Below are positions 33,472 through 45,000 of a stretch of 64,000 bases of DNA, piece after piece. The DNA comes from Bretschneidera sinensis (lineage: Eukaryota > Streptophyta > Magnoliopsida > Brassicales > Akaniaceae): assembly GCA_023935145.1 (NCBI GenBank), contig CM043699.1, positions 72,077,638-72,141,637 of the forward strand. The letters are read 5' to 3'. The position numbers were made by a program, and so were the translations under genes. Each line of letters opens with the position of its first letter. Position 1 is the stretch's first letter. The notes below the pieces were generated by a model. That model did no database searches and was not told the origin of the DNA. It worked only from the letters and a program-made list of their open reading frames with translations.

Positions 33472-35038
33472 TGATTACGCCCAAACAATAATGCGGTAGG
33501 TGTAGCACAACTTTTGAGTGTCGATTCCACAGAGAGACAAATTTAATGAATAGTAGAAGGAACAAAGAAACTAAAGAAAAATATGAAATGATTAATGGAG
33601 AACAAAGATTAATTTTTAAATGCAAATTAAAGTGAAGTAAAGTGACTAACGAAGAAAGTACTCAAATTTGACAAACAATAAAGCGTCGGGAATCCCTTGC
33701 ACAAATCTAATATTTTAATTATTCTTAATTCATTTAATAACTCAATTGGAAACTTAATTCCCAAAATTCCCAATCGGAAGGTGTAGATTTATAAACCAAG
33801 ATTAAACCAAATGTAACCCTTTGAAAAATCATTCACCACTTTTAAAATACGTAAATTATTATCACTATTGAGAAAATTCAATGACGACACTATACTCAGG
33901 AAGCGATATTGCAGCAAAGAATTAAATCAATATAGATAAATAATTGATCCAAACATAATCAAAGAGCTAATCCATTCAATAGAGAAAGCATGACTGAATC
34001 CATAAATAGAATAAATTCTACGATTATTTGGAGAAGAAAACATCACCAATGAATTGAGAATGATAAAACAAAAGAGTTTTAGTAATTGGAAATCAAATAC
34101 TTAAATTAAAAAATAAAAAATACCATCTACTGTGCAAGTTAATCCCTAGCCCTACTTGAGAATTTAGTTACCCATAAATATAATGGACAACAAAAATCTC
34201 AAGGGAAAAATTAGAGCAAAGATTAAAGTGCTAAACTTTAAACTTGAAAACTTTAAAGAAATAAATTAAAACTAACAACACATGGAGAGAGAAATTCCAC
34301 CCACAGTTGTTGTGCGGTGCTTCCCCCGATTGGTAGCAAAATCATCCAGATTGCACCCCTTGGTAGCAAAGCCTTCGAGATTGCATACCTATTTGATGAA
34401 ATGAAATGGGGCTTTTATAGGGGAACTCCATGAGTGCAATGTGTTTCCAATCCGATGTGGGATGTAGAATGTGTTTCCAACCGATGTGGGATGTGGGATT
34501 TAAGCCTTCACATGCCCTTCAAAACTTCTGTCCACGTTGAAATCATGCACAACCTGACCTTTGTCTACTAAAACTGCCATAACTTTCTCTAGAAAAATAA
34601 TATTTATGAGTTGTAAAATTCTCCAGAAAATAGACATCTGGATCTTTCCAAGCATATATGGCTCATCTCCTGGTTCTTCCTGAATCAATAGAGTTTAATC
34701 TGCAAAAATGACTTATATGTACACTGAAATCATGCACAGCCTGACATTTTTCTACTAAAACTGCCATAACTTTCTCTAGGAAAATCATATTTGTTAGCCA
34801 TGAAATTCTCCAAAAAATAGATATCCGGATCTTTCCATGTATATATGGCTCATCTCTTGGTTCTTCCTGAATTATTACAGTTTAATCCGTAAAAATGATT
34901 GATCTGTACGGACAATTTAGGCAATTTAGTGAAACATTAAAAATCATAGAACTAACACAAAATATCAGATTAGGACACAACTAAAGAATTACAAATGTCA
35001 ATTAAGGGGCCAAAATATGCAATATTTGGCACTCATCA
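33472..35038 (-). repeat. LTR of D, right copy
   Basis: 1567 bp, homologous to 28440-30014 throughout, flanked by AAGTG on both sides (33467-33471 and 35039-35043), so formally a solo LTR in the second integrase copy. Confidence 0.9.
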
Positions 35039-35043
35039 AAGTG

Positions 35044-35455
35044 TGTATTAAGATTTAAAAGGAAATGAAAGTTTAGTTCAAGATTTGTGGGGCCTTATGA
35101 GATGATTGAAAGAGTTAGACCAGTAGTATATAGATTGGATTTATCTTCGAAGTTAAAGCAATTACACAATGTGCTTCATGTTTCACGTTTGAGAAAGTGT
35201 TTACATGATGAATCCCATAGTATTCCGAGTCAGGTTGTAGAACTTCAGGAAGATTTGACTTTTATATAAGTAACAGTTAGAATTTTAGACAAAAAGGAAC
35301 AAGTCTTACGTAATAAAGTTATTCCTTTAGTTCAAGTGTTATGGCAGAATAAAGATGGAGAAATTACTTGGGAGCGCGAGGCAAGAATAATGAAATATTA
35401 TCCCCAATTTTTTCATGGGTTAGGTAAGAAAATTTCGGGGATGAAATTTTTATAA
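35044..35455 (+). pseudogene. integrase end and chromodomain-like tail of K, polypurine tract
   Basis: After D the frame goes on with FVGPYEMIERVRPVVYRLDL and LHNVLHVSRLRKC, typical of the gypsy integrase C-terminus. After a stop at about 35267, VLWQNKDGEITWERE resembles the chromodomain-like tail of Tekay/Del elements. The run ATTTCGGGGATGAAATTTT (about 35432-35450) just before the LTR is the polypurine tract. Confidence 0.88.
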
Positions 35456-37842
35456 TGTGGGTAGAATTGTAATATTTGTGTTCATAAAATAAGGAAAAAG
35501 AAGTAATTTTACATAGATTATATTGAATTAAATAATCCATAGATGAAAGATTTAGTATTGATTTGAAATAATATTTGAAAGATAATACTGAAAATTTTGT
35601 TGAAAAGAGTTAGAAATTTTTGAAGAAGAAAGTACTGAATTTGTTTTTAAATTTGAAGTTGAAATGAAAGAATTTTGAAAAACAAATATTGAATGAGGTT
35701 GAGAAAAATAATTTAAAAAGTTTATAGAAAAAAAATATAATTTTTATATTTTTCATTAATTTTTTAAAAAAAATTGGAAAGAAGAAAAAGATGAAAATTT
35801 GATTTTTAAAGGGAAAATGACAAAACTATAATTATGTAATGACAAAACGATAAATTTTAAAATATGGTAGAATTGTAAATAATCGATGGCAAATATGTAA
35901 GGTGTAAAAAATGGCAAACGGTGAATAGCTATGATGTTCATGTGAAGGTAGTGAAGAAAAAAAATATAATATAATATTAAAAAAACTAGAAGAGTAAATT
36001 GGTGGACATCAAATAATGTTCACGTGAAATGCTTGGATGTAAGAAAAAAAAAATTATATAATAATAATAATAATAAATTTGAGCAAAGCTTTATATGTCT
36101 CTGAAGTTCAGAGACTCCAATTTGCAAATCCACATTTGGTTTTCTTTCTTTCTTCAAACCAAATTCTTAGCAAAAAGTTAAAAGAAAATTTCTCCAATAT
36201 TAGAGATAATTACAGTCTTCCAATTACAATAGCAAAATTTCATCACATTTGAGATAAATTTTCAATCAGACTCATAACTAAATAATTATATTGTTTGAAT
36301 TAATTTATGAAATAGTAAGATTTATGAAAGTTTATGATTAGGTATTGGTGATTAGCTATCCCAAGAACTTGCTAAAAGGAGCAAGAAAGGCAAGGAGGTG
36401 ATTCACTGGTAGCTTTAAGCACTACGTGGTGAGTTAGATTTATTTTTACTAATCGAGACCAATAAAAATATGAATTGATGATATCTGAATAAATTGCTGA
36501 ATTATAATGATTGGATGATATATTTTTTTATGTATGATAATTGATTGATTTATTGATTAAGGATTTAATGATATGTTGAAAATTAATATTATAAGAGTTT
36601 ATATTTTTTTTTAAAAACGACGGATTAATGAAAAATATGTTGAAAGGATATATGAAATTCTTGAAAAATTGATATGATATATGATGAGACAATTTAACAT
36701 ATATGATAAAAAAAAATAATAATTTTGAGAAAGAGATAGTTGAATTGAATGCTTTGATGTATGCTTGCTTGCATGTTATTGCTTATATACATAAAGGAAA
36801 TACCAGGAAGGCAGCTAGTTTGGCTGAGAAGACCAGGAAAACAGCTGTTCTGGCTGAAACATGTCGACATTTGAGAAGTCGTTCCTAGATGATAGTATGA
36901 AATGATCTGATGAGAAAGAATTAAAGAAAGAGTATTTAAATTCATGTATTTTAAATCGTTAAATATTTATTATTGTTTGTTGAGATGCTAAAGAATCAGT
37001 CTTGATTATGAAATGATTGATAGACGGATGAGTCTCATAGTGAGAAAGAAAGAGTATTTAAATTCATGTATTTTAAATCGTTAAATATTTATTATTGTTT
37101 GTTGAGATGCTAAAGAATCAGTCTTGATTATGAAATGATTGATAGACGGATGAGTCTCATAGTGAGACAACTTTGATGATAAATAAATTGAAAGGATGAT
37201 ATAATAAAGAACTATATGATCGATTGTTTGTATGATGTGAACCTTATGATGAGGTAAATGACAATATTAAATTGAAAATAATAAATTGATAAAATATATG
37301 AGAAGAAAATAGATATGATTGGTATATGAGATATATGTATTGAAAGACGATTGCCTGATAACTTATTTATAAAGAGATTGACAAATGATTGAATCAGTAT
37401 GTTAGAAAAGATAGATGATTAATTATGTTGATTTAATAATGATTGAATATAACTAGAAGTATGCAAATCAAGTACTTCTGTAAATTTAATTCACTGAGCT
37501 TGTAAAGCTCCCTCCTCATTATTAAATAATTTCAGGTACCGAGTAGGACAAATAAATTTGTGAGTTGAGATTCAGACTTAGTTATTGTATGTAAGTCTCG
37601 TGGTCCATAACCTCAGACTAATGGAAAAAAAATTGTAGATATTCATGCAACTTTAATATGTTGTATATATTGTTTCATATAGGATGTTGATAATGTAACT
37701 TCCCTGTTTAGGGTTGAGGTTTAATGTATATATATTTTCAATCGATGTATGTTTTTGTATTGTTGCATATATGTGTCGCGCTGGGATTTCAAAATGTGAC
37801 GACACCATCTCGGGGATAGCCAACCCGAGATGGGTCATTACA
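35456..37842 (+). repeat. 3' LTR of K
   Basis: 2387 bp, TGTGGGTAGAATTG to GGGTCATTACA. It has a 122-bp tandem duplication (about 36922-37165), in which GTATTTAAATTCATG recurs, that is single in the 5' LTR. It shares TTCACGTGAA with the 5' LTR. Confidence 0.93.
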
Positions 37843-38200
37843 GTCACCTTTGATGAGATATCCATATCTCTCTAGTGCTTTAGGTATCCTACTTGATCTA
37901 CAAGGAGGTTGTGTGATAGGAGATTCTATTACAGTAGGCTCCTCAAGTTGATCATAATTGATTTGTGGTTCTTGAGACACCTTTTCAAGTTTTATTTTAC
38001 TCCCACTGCCCTCTTCTAGAACAAACTCTTTCTCCATAAAGGTAGCAAATTTTGAAACAAACACCTTTTTCTCATTACAGAGATAAAAGTAATATCCAAA
38101 ATTTTCTTTGAGATATCCCACAAATCTACACTTATCAAACCTTGCTTCTAACTTGTCTACAACTAATTTTTTTAAATATGCAAAACAAGCCCATATTTTG
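37843..38200 (-). pseudogene. fragment of old copia J: integrase C-terminal part
   Basis: The minus strand reads WACFAYLKKLVVDKLEAR, FVGYLKENFGYYFY, VFVSKFATFMEKEF and then PPCRSSRIPKALERYGYLIK, which is the conserved end of copia integrase. It joins in frame to 40903-41292 when solo LTR S is removed and to 18636-18702 when K is removed. No stop is visible in this piece. Confidence 0.92.
38196..38200. repeat. target-site duplication of S (TTTTG), left copy
   Basis: TTTTG at 38196-38200 and 40903-40907 flank the solo LTR. Joining the flanks gives the continuous integrase stretch SFKHVKIWACF. Confidence 0.93.
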
Positions 38201-38817
38201 TGTAACGACTTATCTCGGGTTGGCCACCCCCGAAACAATGTCATCACATTTTGAAAATCCAAGCACGACACTTATATGCAACAATAAAATATATAACACC
38301 AATAGGAAATTTTTAACATAAATCCTCAACCTTCAATAGGGGAGTTACCTTGATCTGATCTTTAAACATTAATTACAACGTAAAATGCATGAAGATTTAC
38401 AAATAAATTTTTCATTTTATTTTCTCATTAGTCTGAGGATGATGACACGTACGCGGCTTACAGAAAATGATTTCTTCTGAACCTCAACTTACCAAACTTT
38501 TTGTCAAGCCTGCTACTTGAAAATCGTTGTACAATGAGGAGTGAGCTTCACAAGCTCAGTGAATTAAATTTACTAAAAGTATTCCAAATTCCATAAATAG
38601 TCCTTTAATATTTAATATTTTATTTTTCACATAACTTAATGACAATTTTCTACTATCATTTCACATGTCATATGATTCATTCTCTATCAATATCTTCTTC
38701 TCAATCATTGGTCCACCTTAAGACCATCAATTATCTCATAATTACCTCGTAATGAGGTTCACATCATAAAGTCCATCATTTAGATGGTTCTTATCACTCT
38801 CTACTTCTTGCTTACCA

Positions 38818-39168
38818 TAATTATCTCTCTCTGTGAGACCAAATCATCTATAAACAATTTCAAAATAACATATCACACATCAACATTTTAATAATACTAT
38901 CATCATAACTGTCTCTTTCTGTGAGATTCAATCATCTATAATTATATTCATGATGATACATTGCACCTCAGCATTTCAATAATATTTTCATCATAACTGT
39001 CTCTTTCTGTGAGACTCAATCATCTATAATTATATTCACGATGATACATCATACCTCAGCATTTCAATAATATTATCATCATAACTGTCTCTTTCTGTGA
39101 GACTCAATCATCTATAATTATATTTACGATGATACATCACACCTCAGCATTTCAATAATGCAGCAATA
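38818..39168. repeat. 88-bp tandem repeat, four copies, in S
   Basis: The ATAACTGTCTCTTTCTGTGA word starts at 38905, 38993 and 39081, with a diverged first unit at 38818. The units end in CTCAGCATTTCAATAAT. Confidence 0.92.
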
Positions 39169-40500
39169 ATTAAAACAGATGCAATGCAGGTATGATTATG
39201 ATGGGAACGTCTTCTCACCTATCGACAGGTTGTTATTATCTCAGACCGACTCTCTCCTGGTTCTTTACTTTGTAACTTAGTCCCGATTGCCACAGAATTT
39301 TCTCAGCATATACCGGCTGGCACAGTGTCACTTTTATTTTCAGCATATACCGGCTGTCACGGTTATTTCATTAGACCGGTTGCCTTCCTGGTTCTTTTTC
39401 TTTCTCATTTAATGCATATGTATATGAGCAATTATATGAAATATGCATATAAATAGCAATATAAAAACAACATATAAATTTAAAACACTTAAATTGTCTA
39501 TCCTAATTTTTCTCAAATTTATATAACAAAAGGTCTACAAATTTCCTCTCATCCCAAATCATATCGAATCATCCATCCAGGTTTGTCAAGATCCACTAAA
39601 ATTCGTCTCAAATCACATCAACTCATCCATCAAAACTTATCACTATCCACTAAAATTCATCTCATCATAATTTTTATTAAAACATCAATATATCTCATCC
39701 ATAATTTATTTATTGTTTTTATTCTCAAATAAACTTATGATTTCCAAAAATATCATTGCTCACCGAAAAATATTTCTACATGTCCAAATTTCCTATCATG
39801 CCTATAAATAAATTTTTCATCTATCACCCAAGCATACTTTAATAATTAAATTTAATATTATCACCAAATAATTGATTTTATTTAGACTACTTAAAGTAAA
39901 TCCAACTCACCACGTAGCTCTTAAAGCTACCCGTGGATCACCTCCTTACCTTTCCCGTTTCTTTCAAAAATTCTCTCGGTTGTAGATTGTCAACACCTGA
40001 CATCATATTTATATAAATTTTCTAATTTATTCTTCAATCTGATATAAACCACACACTTTGAAAATTCTCACTTTGAATTTAGGGAAACCTCATAAATGTC
40101 AGAAATTCAAAAATATACACTATGATATTACCTTCTACTTTCCTGATAGCTACTCTTGATTCTCTATGAAATTCCACAGAAAACTTCTTCAAAATTTTGC
40201 TCGTTCAGCATTTTTTTGGGTTCCCAAGAGTTTAAAGAAAAACGAAAGATTGAAAGAAACTATGTGAAATCTGTAAACAGATTTCACAAACGTGTATATA
40301 TATACATGTTTGCTGCCCCAAAATCTCAGCAGCTCACCAATTCGTTGGCACCAACAGCAGTCCCCCCAATTTCTCCAATTACCATGACACTAAAATGTGT
40401 CAGCTTAAAATTTCATTTCCTTTGGTTTGGCAGCAGGTTTTGCCACCTGCTGCCACCCTTTTTTACTTTGGTTTTTTTTTTTTTTTTGAAAAAGTAATAA

Positions 40501-40504
<4 letters not shown>

Positions 40505-40536
<32 letters not shown>
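40505..40536. repeat. (AT)n microsatellite
   Basis: Sixteen AT units in solo LTR S, after a T-rich run at about 40470-40487. Confidence 0.95.
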
Positions 40537-40538
<2 letters not shown>

Positions 40539-40609
40539 CCTTTCTTCATTCTGGACATTCTAGACGTCCATATTTTTTTTTGAATAATAATTTTTTTTAC
40601 CTTTTCTTT

Positions 40610-40777
40610 TAATGACGTTCACGTCCCATAAATCCTTTAATGACATCCACGTCCCAAAAATCTTTTAATGACGTCCATATCCCAAAAATTCTTTAATGAC
40701 ATCCACATCCCAAAAATCTTTTAATGATGTCCACGTCCCAGAAATCTTTTAATGACATCCACGTCCCAGATTTATTT
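40610..40777 (-). promoter_or_regulatory. six 28-bp repeats with ACGT cores in S
   Basis: TAATGAC recurs at 40610, 40638, 40666, 40694, 40722 and 40750, an exact 28-bp period. In LTR orientation each unit reads TGGGACGTGGATGTCATTAA or close to it, and several have two ACGT cores. The array lies 125-293 bp from the LTR start, in U3. Binding by bZIP factors is inferred from the ACGTGG and TGACGTC words only. Confidence 0.7.
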
Positions 40778-40902
40778 ATTTATTTTTTTTAAGAATTATT
40801 TTGTTCAATACTAAATCCTTTGTGTAAAATATATGATTTTAATTTCATACTATATTTCTTAATTTACTTCTTTACCCTTACTTTACGAATACGGGTAGTA
40901 CA

Positions 40903-41292
40903 TTTTGACATGCTTAAAACTAGGTTTCTTACTATTCCACATCTCATATGGTGTTTTAGGCACAAACTTAGAAGGGACTCTATTTAACAAATATGCGATA
41001 GTTTCCAAGGTATAGTCGCAGAATAAAATTAGAATATCGGTGTAACTTATCATGGATCACACCATATCCAATAAAGTATGATTTCTCATTTCGAACACAC
41101 CATTCAGCTGAGGTGTTTTAAGAGGAGTCTACTGTGAGAGAATCACATTTTTTTTAGATAATCCCAAAATTCACTGGTCAAGTATTCACCTCCTTGATCA
41201 GATCAAAGAACTTTGATACTTTTGTCAGTTTTTTTCTACTTCATATCTAAAATCTTTGAACTTTTCAAAGGAGTCAAATTTCTACTTTGTAA
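40903..41292 (-). pseudogene. fragment of old copia J: integrase core
   Basis: The minus strand reads GGEYLTSEFWDYLKK-like sequence in shifted frames, then TPLKTPQLNGVFEMRNHTLL, AYLLNRVPSKFVPKTPYEMW and SFKHVK. Stops and at least one frameshift near 41200. Cut at 41292 by copia H. Confidence 0.9.
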
Positions 41293-42308
41293 TGTTGGAA
41301 ATCACCTTGACAAGATGCCCAGGTGGTGATCTTCCTAACACCCAAGTCTAGAATGACTTGTAGAAAGAATTTCAGCAATCGAACACAAGAACAGAAAATT
41401 AAAGAAAGAAAGAAGACAAGCAATTTGTTATTGAGGTTCGGCAATGTGCCTACGTCCTCGTGAGTTCCTCTGAACTCTCTGCACTAAATCAAATGGTTCT
41501 TACAAGTTACAGCAATCCCCTTTAAGAAACCACAATGTTCTTGAAGAAACCAAGAAGAGAAGAAAGGAAGAAGATGAGAACTAGCAATGCTCTCTATCTA
41601 ATCTAGACTCTTCTCTCTTTTGCAACTAGCCTCACTTACAAAGAGTCCCTCTTGTGTTTATGTCTCTCAAACAATTCTCTCTATGTGTTTACAATTGATT
41701 GCACAATGTCACAAACTTATGTGTTTCTAATGTTGAAAAATAAGGTTAGAAAACCCCTTTTATAGCCATCCACTTCTTAGTCATTCTTGAGATTCAATCC
41801 TCACCCTTTGATCAAGATCATCACTTAATCATGGCCCTTCATCACTTTCCTAAGTGGTGTTATGCGTTTTGACCTTGCACGCACGCACCTAAGAGGGTCC
41901 TTATGCATGCTGCCTATGTGTGCAACAATGTGCCTGGGCGGTGCGGTGCTGGGCGTGCGCGCTGCAGCGCTAGTGCGGACCTGATGGTGTGCATGCTGGG
42001 AGGTGCTCCCTGGAGTAGGTGCGCTGCGCCTTGACCTGATGCTGCTCCCTTCTGCTACTGTGCGCACACCCTTCTGCTTGTGTGCAGAAGTGCACACACT
42101 AGTGCGCATGGCCTTCCCTTGCTCCAAATTGATGCACACACGTGTGCAGTCTTCTAACTTGCTGAACTTTAATTCTCCAACTTGGTTTAGATTTTAACCA
42201 TCTTTGAACCATGGTTGGACTTGTGCAAACCTTAGACAAATACCAACAATCTCTACCTTTGTCTAAGTGTTTAAACCTGAACCATTATCCAGAAAGCTTC
42301 AGGATCCA
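41293..42308 (-). mobile_element. copia element H, 3' LTR and a trace of internal sequence
   Basis: Same family as A. The LTR (41293-42248, 956 bp) reads TGTTGGTATTTG to GATTTCCAACA in reverse. Outside it, 42249-42308 matches the last bases before the A LTR, including the tract ACAAAGGTAGAGA. The rest is cut off by element E at 42309. The TATA box TATAAAAG is intact here in reverse (about 41756-41763). Confidence 0.92.
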
Positions 42309-43696
42309 TGTTATGAGTTTTAAATTACTCGCAAGCACACGAGTCGTTTGCAATATGGTGTTGTGCAAGTGCGAGGTCGAATCCACAGGGAATTGCGTTG
42401 TGAAAATGTAATTTTATCTAAACTAAACTTATCTTAACCTAGTTCCGAGTTTTGAATTATATGTTGCAAAACAAATAAAAACTAAACTAAATTGATTTAA
42501 AACTAATAATAAAGACACTAAGGTTTCTGAATCCACCCCACCAAAGTTAAGCATATATCTTCATGTTCTAAAAATAGCCTATCAAAACATTCCATGAATC
42601 AAACTTAAAACAAAAACAACAAATATCTCAATTAAACCAAAAGCATCCAATGTATCCGCTTTTAACAAATCACAAAGGAAATCCAATTTAATCAAAAACA
42701 ATTTGATGTACCCATCAGATGAAACACACAAAATATCCAACAGAACAATTTAAACGCAATCAATCATAAGATTTTACTCAAATAATTGACAAAACATTTA
42801 TACTAAAAAAAACATCAGAATTGTATAAACAAATCTGAAACTATTATGCCAAACAACGGTGAGGCTTCATCTTTAACCTTAGTTGAAGATTTTAGCCACT
42901 CATAATAATGAAACTAGAGTTCATAATAAAAGTTCTAAACATTAAACTAAAAAAAACAGTAAATTAAAACTGACTATACATGGGAGAAATTCCACTCGCT
43001 ATTGGGCGGCACTTCCCCTCGTGGTAGCAAAGCCTTCGGGATCCACCAGAATGCTAGAAGACATCCACTGGATTACACCAAATGGCATCAGGAATTGCAC
43101 ACTAAAGATGAAGTGAAGAGGGGCTTATATAAGGAAACATCGCAAGTGCAATGTGTTTCCAATCGGATGTGGGATACTGCAGATTCCAACTTTTGCTCTT
43201 TGACCTTTGTCTACTAAAACAGCCATAACTTTCTCTAGAAAAATCATTTTATTGAGCCATAAAATTCCTCATAAAATAGACATCTGGATCTTTCCAAGCA
43301 TATATGGCTCATCTACTGGCTCTTTCTGAATCAATACAGTTTAATCCTCAAAAATGGCTGATCTGTCACGCTGAAATCATGCACAGCCTGACCTTTGTCT
43401 ACTAAAACTGCCATAACTTTCTCTAGAAAAATTATTTTATTGATCTGTAAAATTCTCCAGAAACTAGACATTTGGATCTTTCCAAGCATATATGGCTCAT
43501 CTCCTGGTTCTTCTTGAATCAATACAGTTTAATCTTCAAAAATGACTGATCTGTACGAGCAATTCTGGCAATTTAGTGAAACTCCTTTCCAAGCTTGTAA
43601 ACCTGTAAAACAACGAAAAACAACTCAAAGTAGAATATTCCTAAGCTAACAAATGTAAATTAAGGGGCCAAAATATGCAATATTTGGCACTCATCA
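42309..43696 (-). repeat. 3' LTR of E
   Basis: 1388 bp, starting TGTTATGAGTTTTAAAT and ending GGCACTCATCA. The U3 contains two copies of the CCATAACTTTCT module (about 43200-43350 and 43385-43560), as in D. TATATAAG is in CTTATATAAG at 43124-43133. Confidence 0.93.
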
Positions 43697-43736
43697 AATA
43701 CCCCCAAACTTACATTTTGCTAGTCCCTTAGCAAAA
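43697..43736 (-). other. hairpin and polypurine tract of E
   Basis: In reverse: TTTTGCTA, loop AGGGAC, TAGCAAAA (43736 down to 43715), then AAGTTTGGGGG (43711 down to 43701). Confidence 0.88.
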
Positions 43737-45000
43737 CAAAATAAAAGACTAAATGAAAAATAAAGAACATAAAGATAAGTTCATCACTCATGGTTTTCAA
43801 AAATTTAAGGAGCACACATCACCATGATATTCATTCATGAGTAAGCTTAAAAAGATAAATCCATCTTCACAATGAATAGAAATGTTAAAATCTAATTACT
43901 TACAAAAGGCAGGTTAAGGCATCACAAGTCTGACACTGTGTAAAGTGAATTAGCATATAAAAATTAAGCTCCCAAATAACTCAAATGTGTAAGATCTCCA
44001 TGTCTCAAGATTCACCAAATTTCCCATCAGAATGAACGAAAATGGCATAGTTTTAATTTTCTTCTTCTTCTTCTTTTTATAAGGCTTTGCTATGTTTAGT
44101 TGCCTTAAGCTTTCTAATTGACCCATGTAGCGAGTGTTTAGTCAATGACTCCCAAACCATATGGTTTTAGGGCATTAGGTGTACAGACACCCCTAAGGAC
44201 TTACTAACTCGAGTAAAAAAGGCTACGAAATTAAACTGGCCTTAATACTACCAAGCAAAATTCCCACCTTTTGACGTGAACACTCACTGCTTACTGAGGC
44301 AAGAGGTCCAGTTACTCAGTGGAAAGTTTATTTATGATCATCAATTTTTTTTTTTGTACTTCTTTATGCCAAAGTGTTTATCCAACAAGTCATCCAGTTT
44401 CAGTTAAGACAAGAAAATGTACACATTAAAATCACATGTCATACCTCACACAATTTGTGCTAATGTGCTCGTGTTAGATTAGATCAAACATGTGAATTCT
44501 CAAATGCCTAAAGTAAGTAACTAAATTTTAAAACTTTATCACTAGATCATGTGTTCAAAATTTTAAGCTCACCAATGACATCACATCACATAAATTGTTT
44601 AGAACAACCAAAATTTTAAAATAACATGAGTATGCATTTACCTTATTTTTTTTTCTTTTTTTTTAATGAAGAAAAACAACGACAAATTAGGACAAAGTGT
44701 GTGTAATGTGTCTCCCATACCCCCAAACTTAAATTACACATTGTCCTCAATGTGTGAATATTACGGAAAGAGCTGACCTGGGAGATGGAGAACTAGCTGG
44801 ACTGGCATGGCTCATAGCATACCCCCAAACTTGAACTGAAGTATGCGTTGTCCCGGAAAAATAAAGACTGGAAAAAAAAAAATACTAGAAATAAACAGTA
44901 ATGAGAAATATGTAAAACAAAATAATTAATAAACATAAATGATATGTTGTGGGGTGCCTCCCATGAGTGCTAAGTTTAACGTCTTCAGCCAGACCCAACA
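43737..45000 (-). other. 3' non-coding region of E
   Basis: No gene. Holds the stem-loop block (about 44110-44335), the second cassette (tract 44720-44730; hairpin 44737-44754 with stem CACATTG/CAATGTG intact and loop changed to AGGA), a third tract near 44820, and the conserved block 44941-44994. Confidence 0.78.

Larger units (their letters stand above)
28440..35038 (-). mobile_element. Athila-like element D, rearranged
   Basis: Minus-strand element in the K integrase. Order on the + strand: LTR 28440-30014, polypurine cassette, 3' non-coding region, protease and partial gag (to about 32637), then a second copy of K integrase (32641-33471) and a second LTR (33472-35038). The gag start and primer site are missing. 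The two LTRs are therefore not a normal pair but part of a tandem duplication whose second copy is reduced to a solo LTR. Confidence 0.85.
18703..37842 (+). mobile_element. Ty3/gypsy element K, Tekay/Del-like
   Basis: A 19.1-kb interval holding LTRs of about 2.2-2.4 kb, an initiator tRNA-Met primer site, a degenerate gag-pol and the polypurine stretch ATTTCGGGGATGAAATTTT. The order protease, RT, RNase H, integrase and the chromodomain-like tail place it in the chromovirus group; Tekay/Del is inferred from the tail and tract. It carries a LINE in its 5' LTR and element D in its integrase, and a duplication of part of integrase. Solo LTR S is a related family. Confidence 0.9.
38201..40902 (-). 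mobile_element. solo LTR S, gypsy type related to K
   Basis: 2702 bp, reading TGTACTACCCGT to AAGTCGTTACA in reverse, with an end (GGCCAACCCGAGA) closely similar to the K LTR and a perfect TTTTG duplication. No internal sequence remains, so the element was lost by LTR-LTR recombination. It contains an 88-bp tandem repeat, a 28-bp tandem repeat and an (AT)n run. Confidence 0.93.

Noticed and set aside
28440..35038. The two D LTRs as the pair of one intact element
   Set aside because: K integrase sequence and an AAGTG copy sit directly before the second LTR, and the gag start and primer site are missing, so the right LTR belongs to a duplicated segment.
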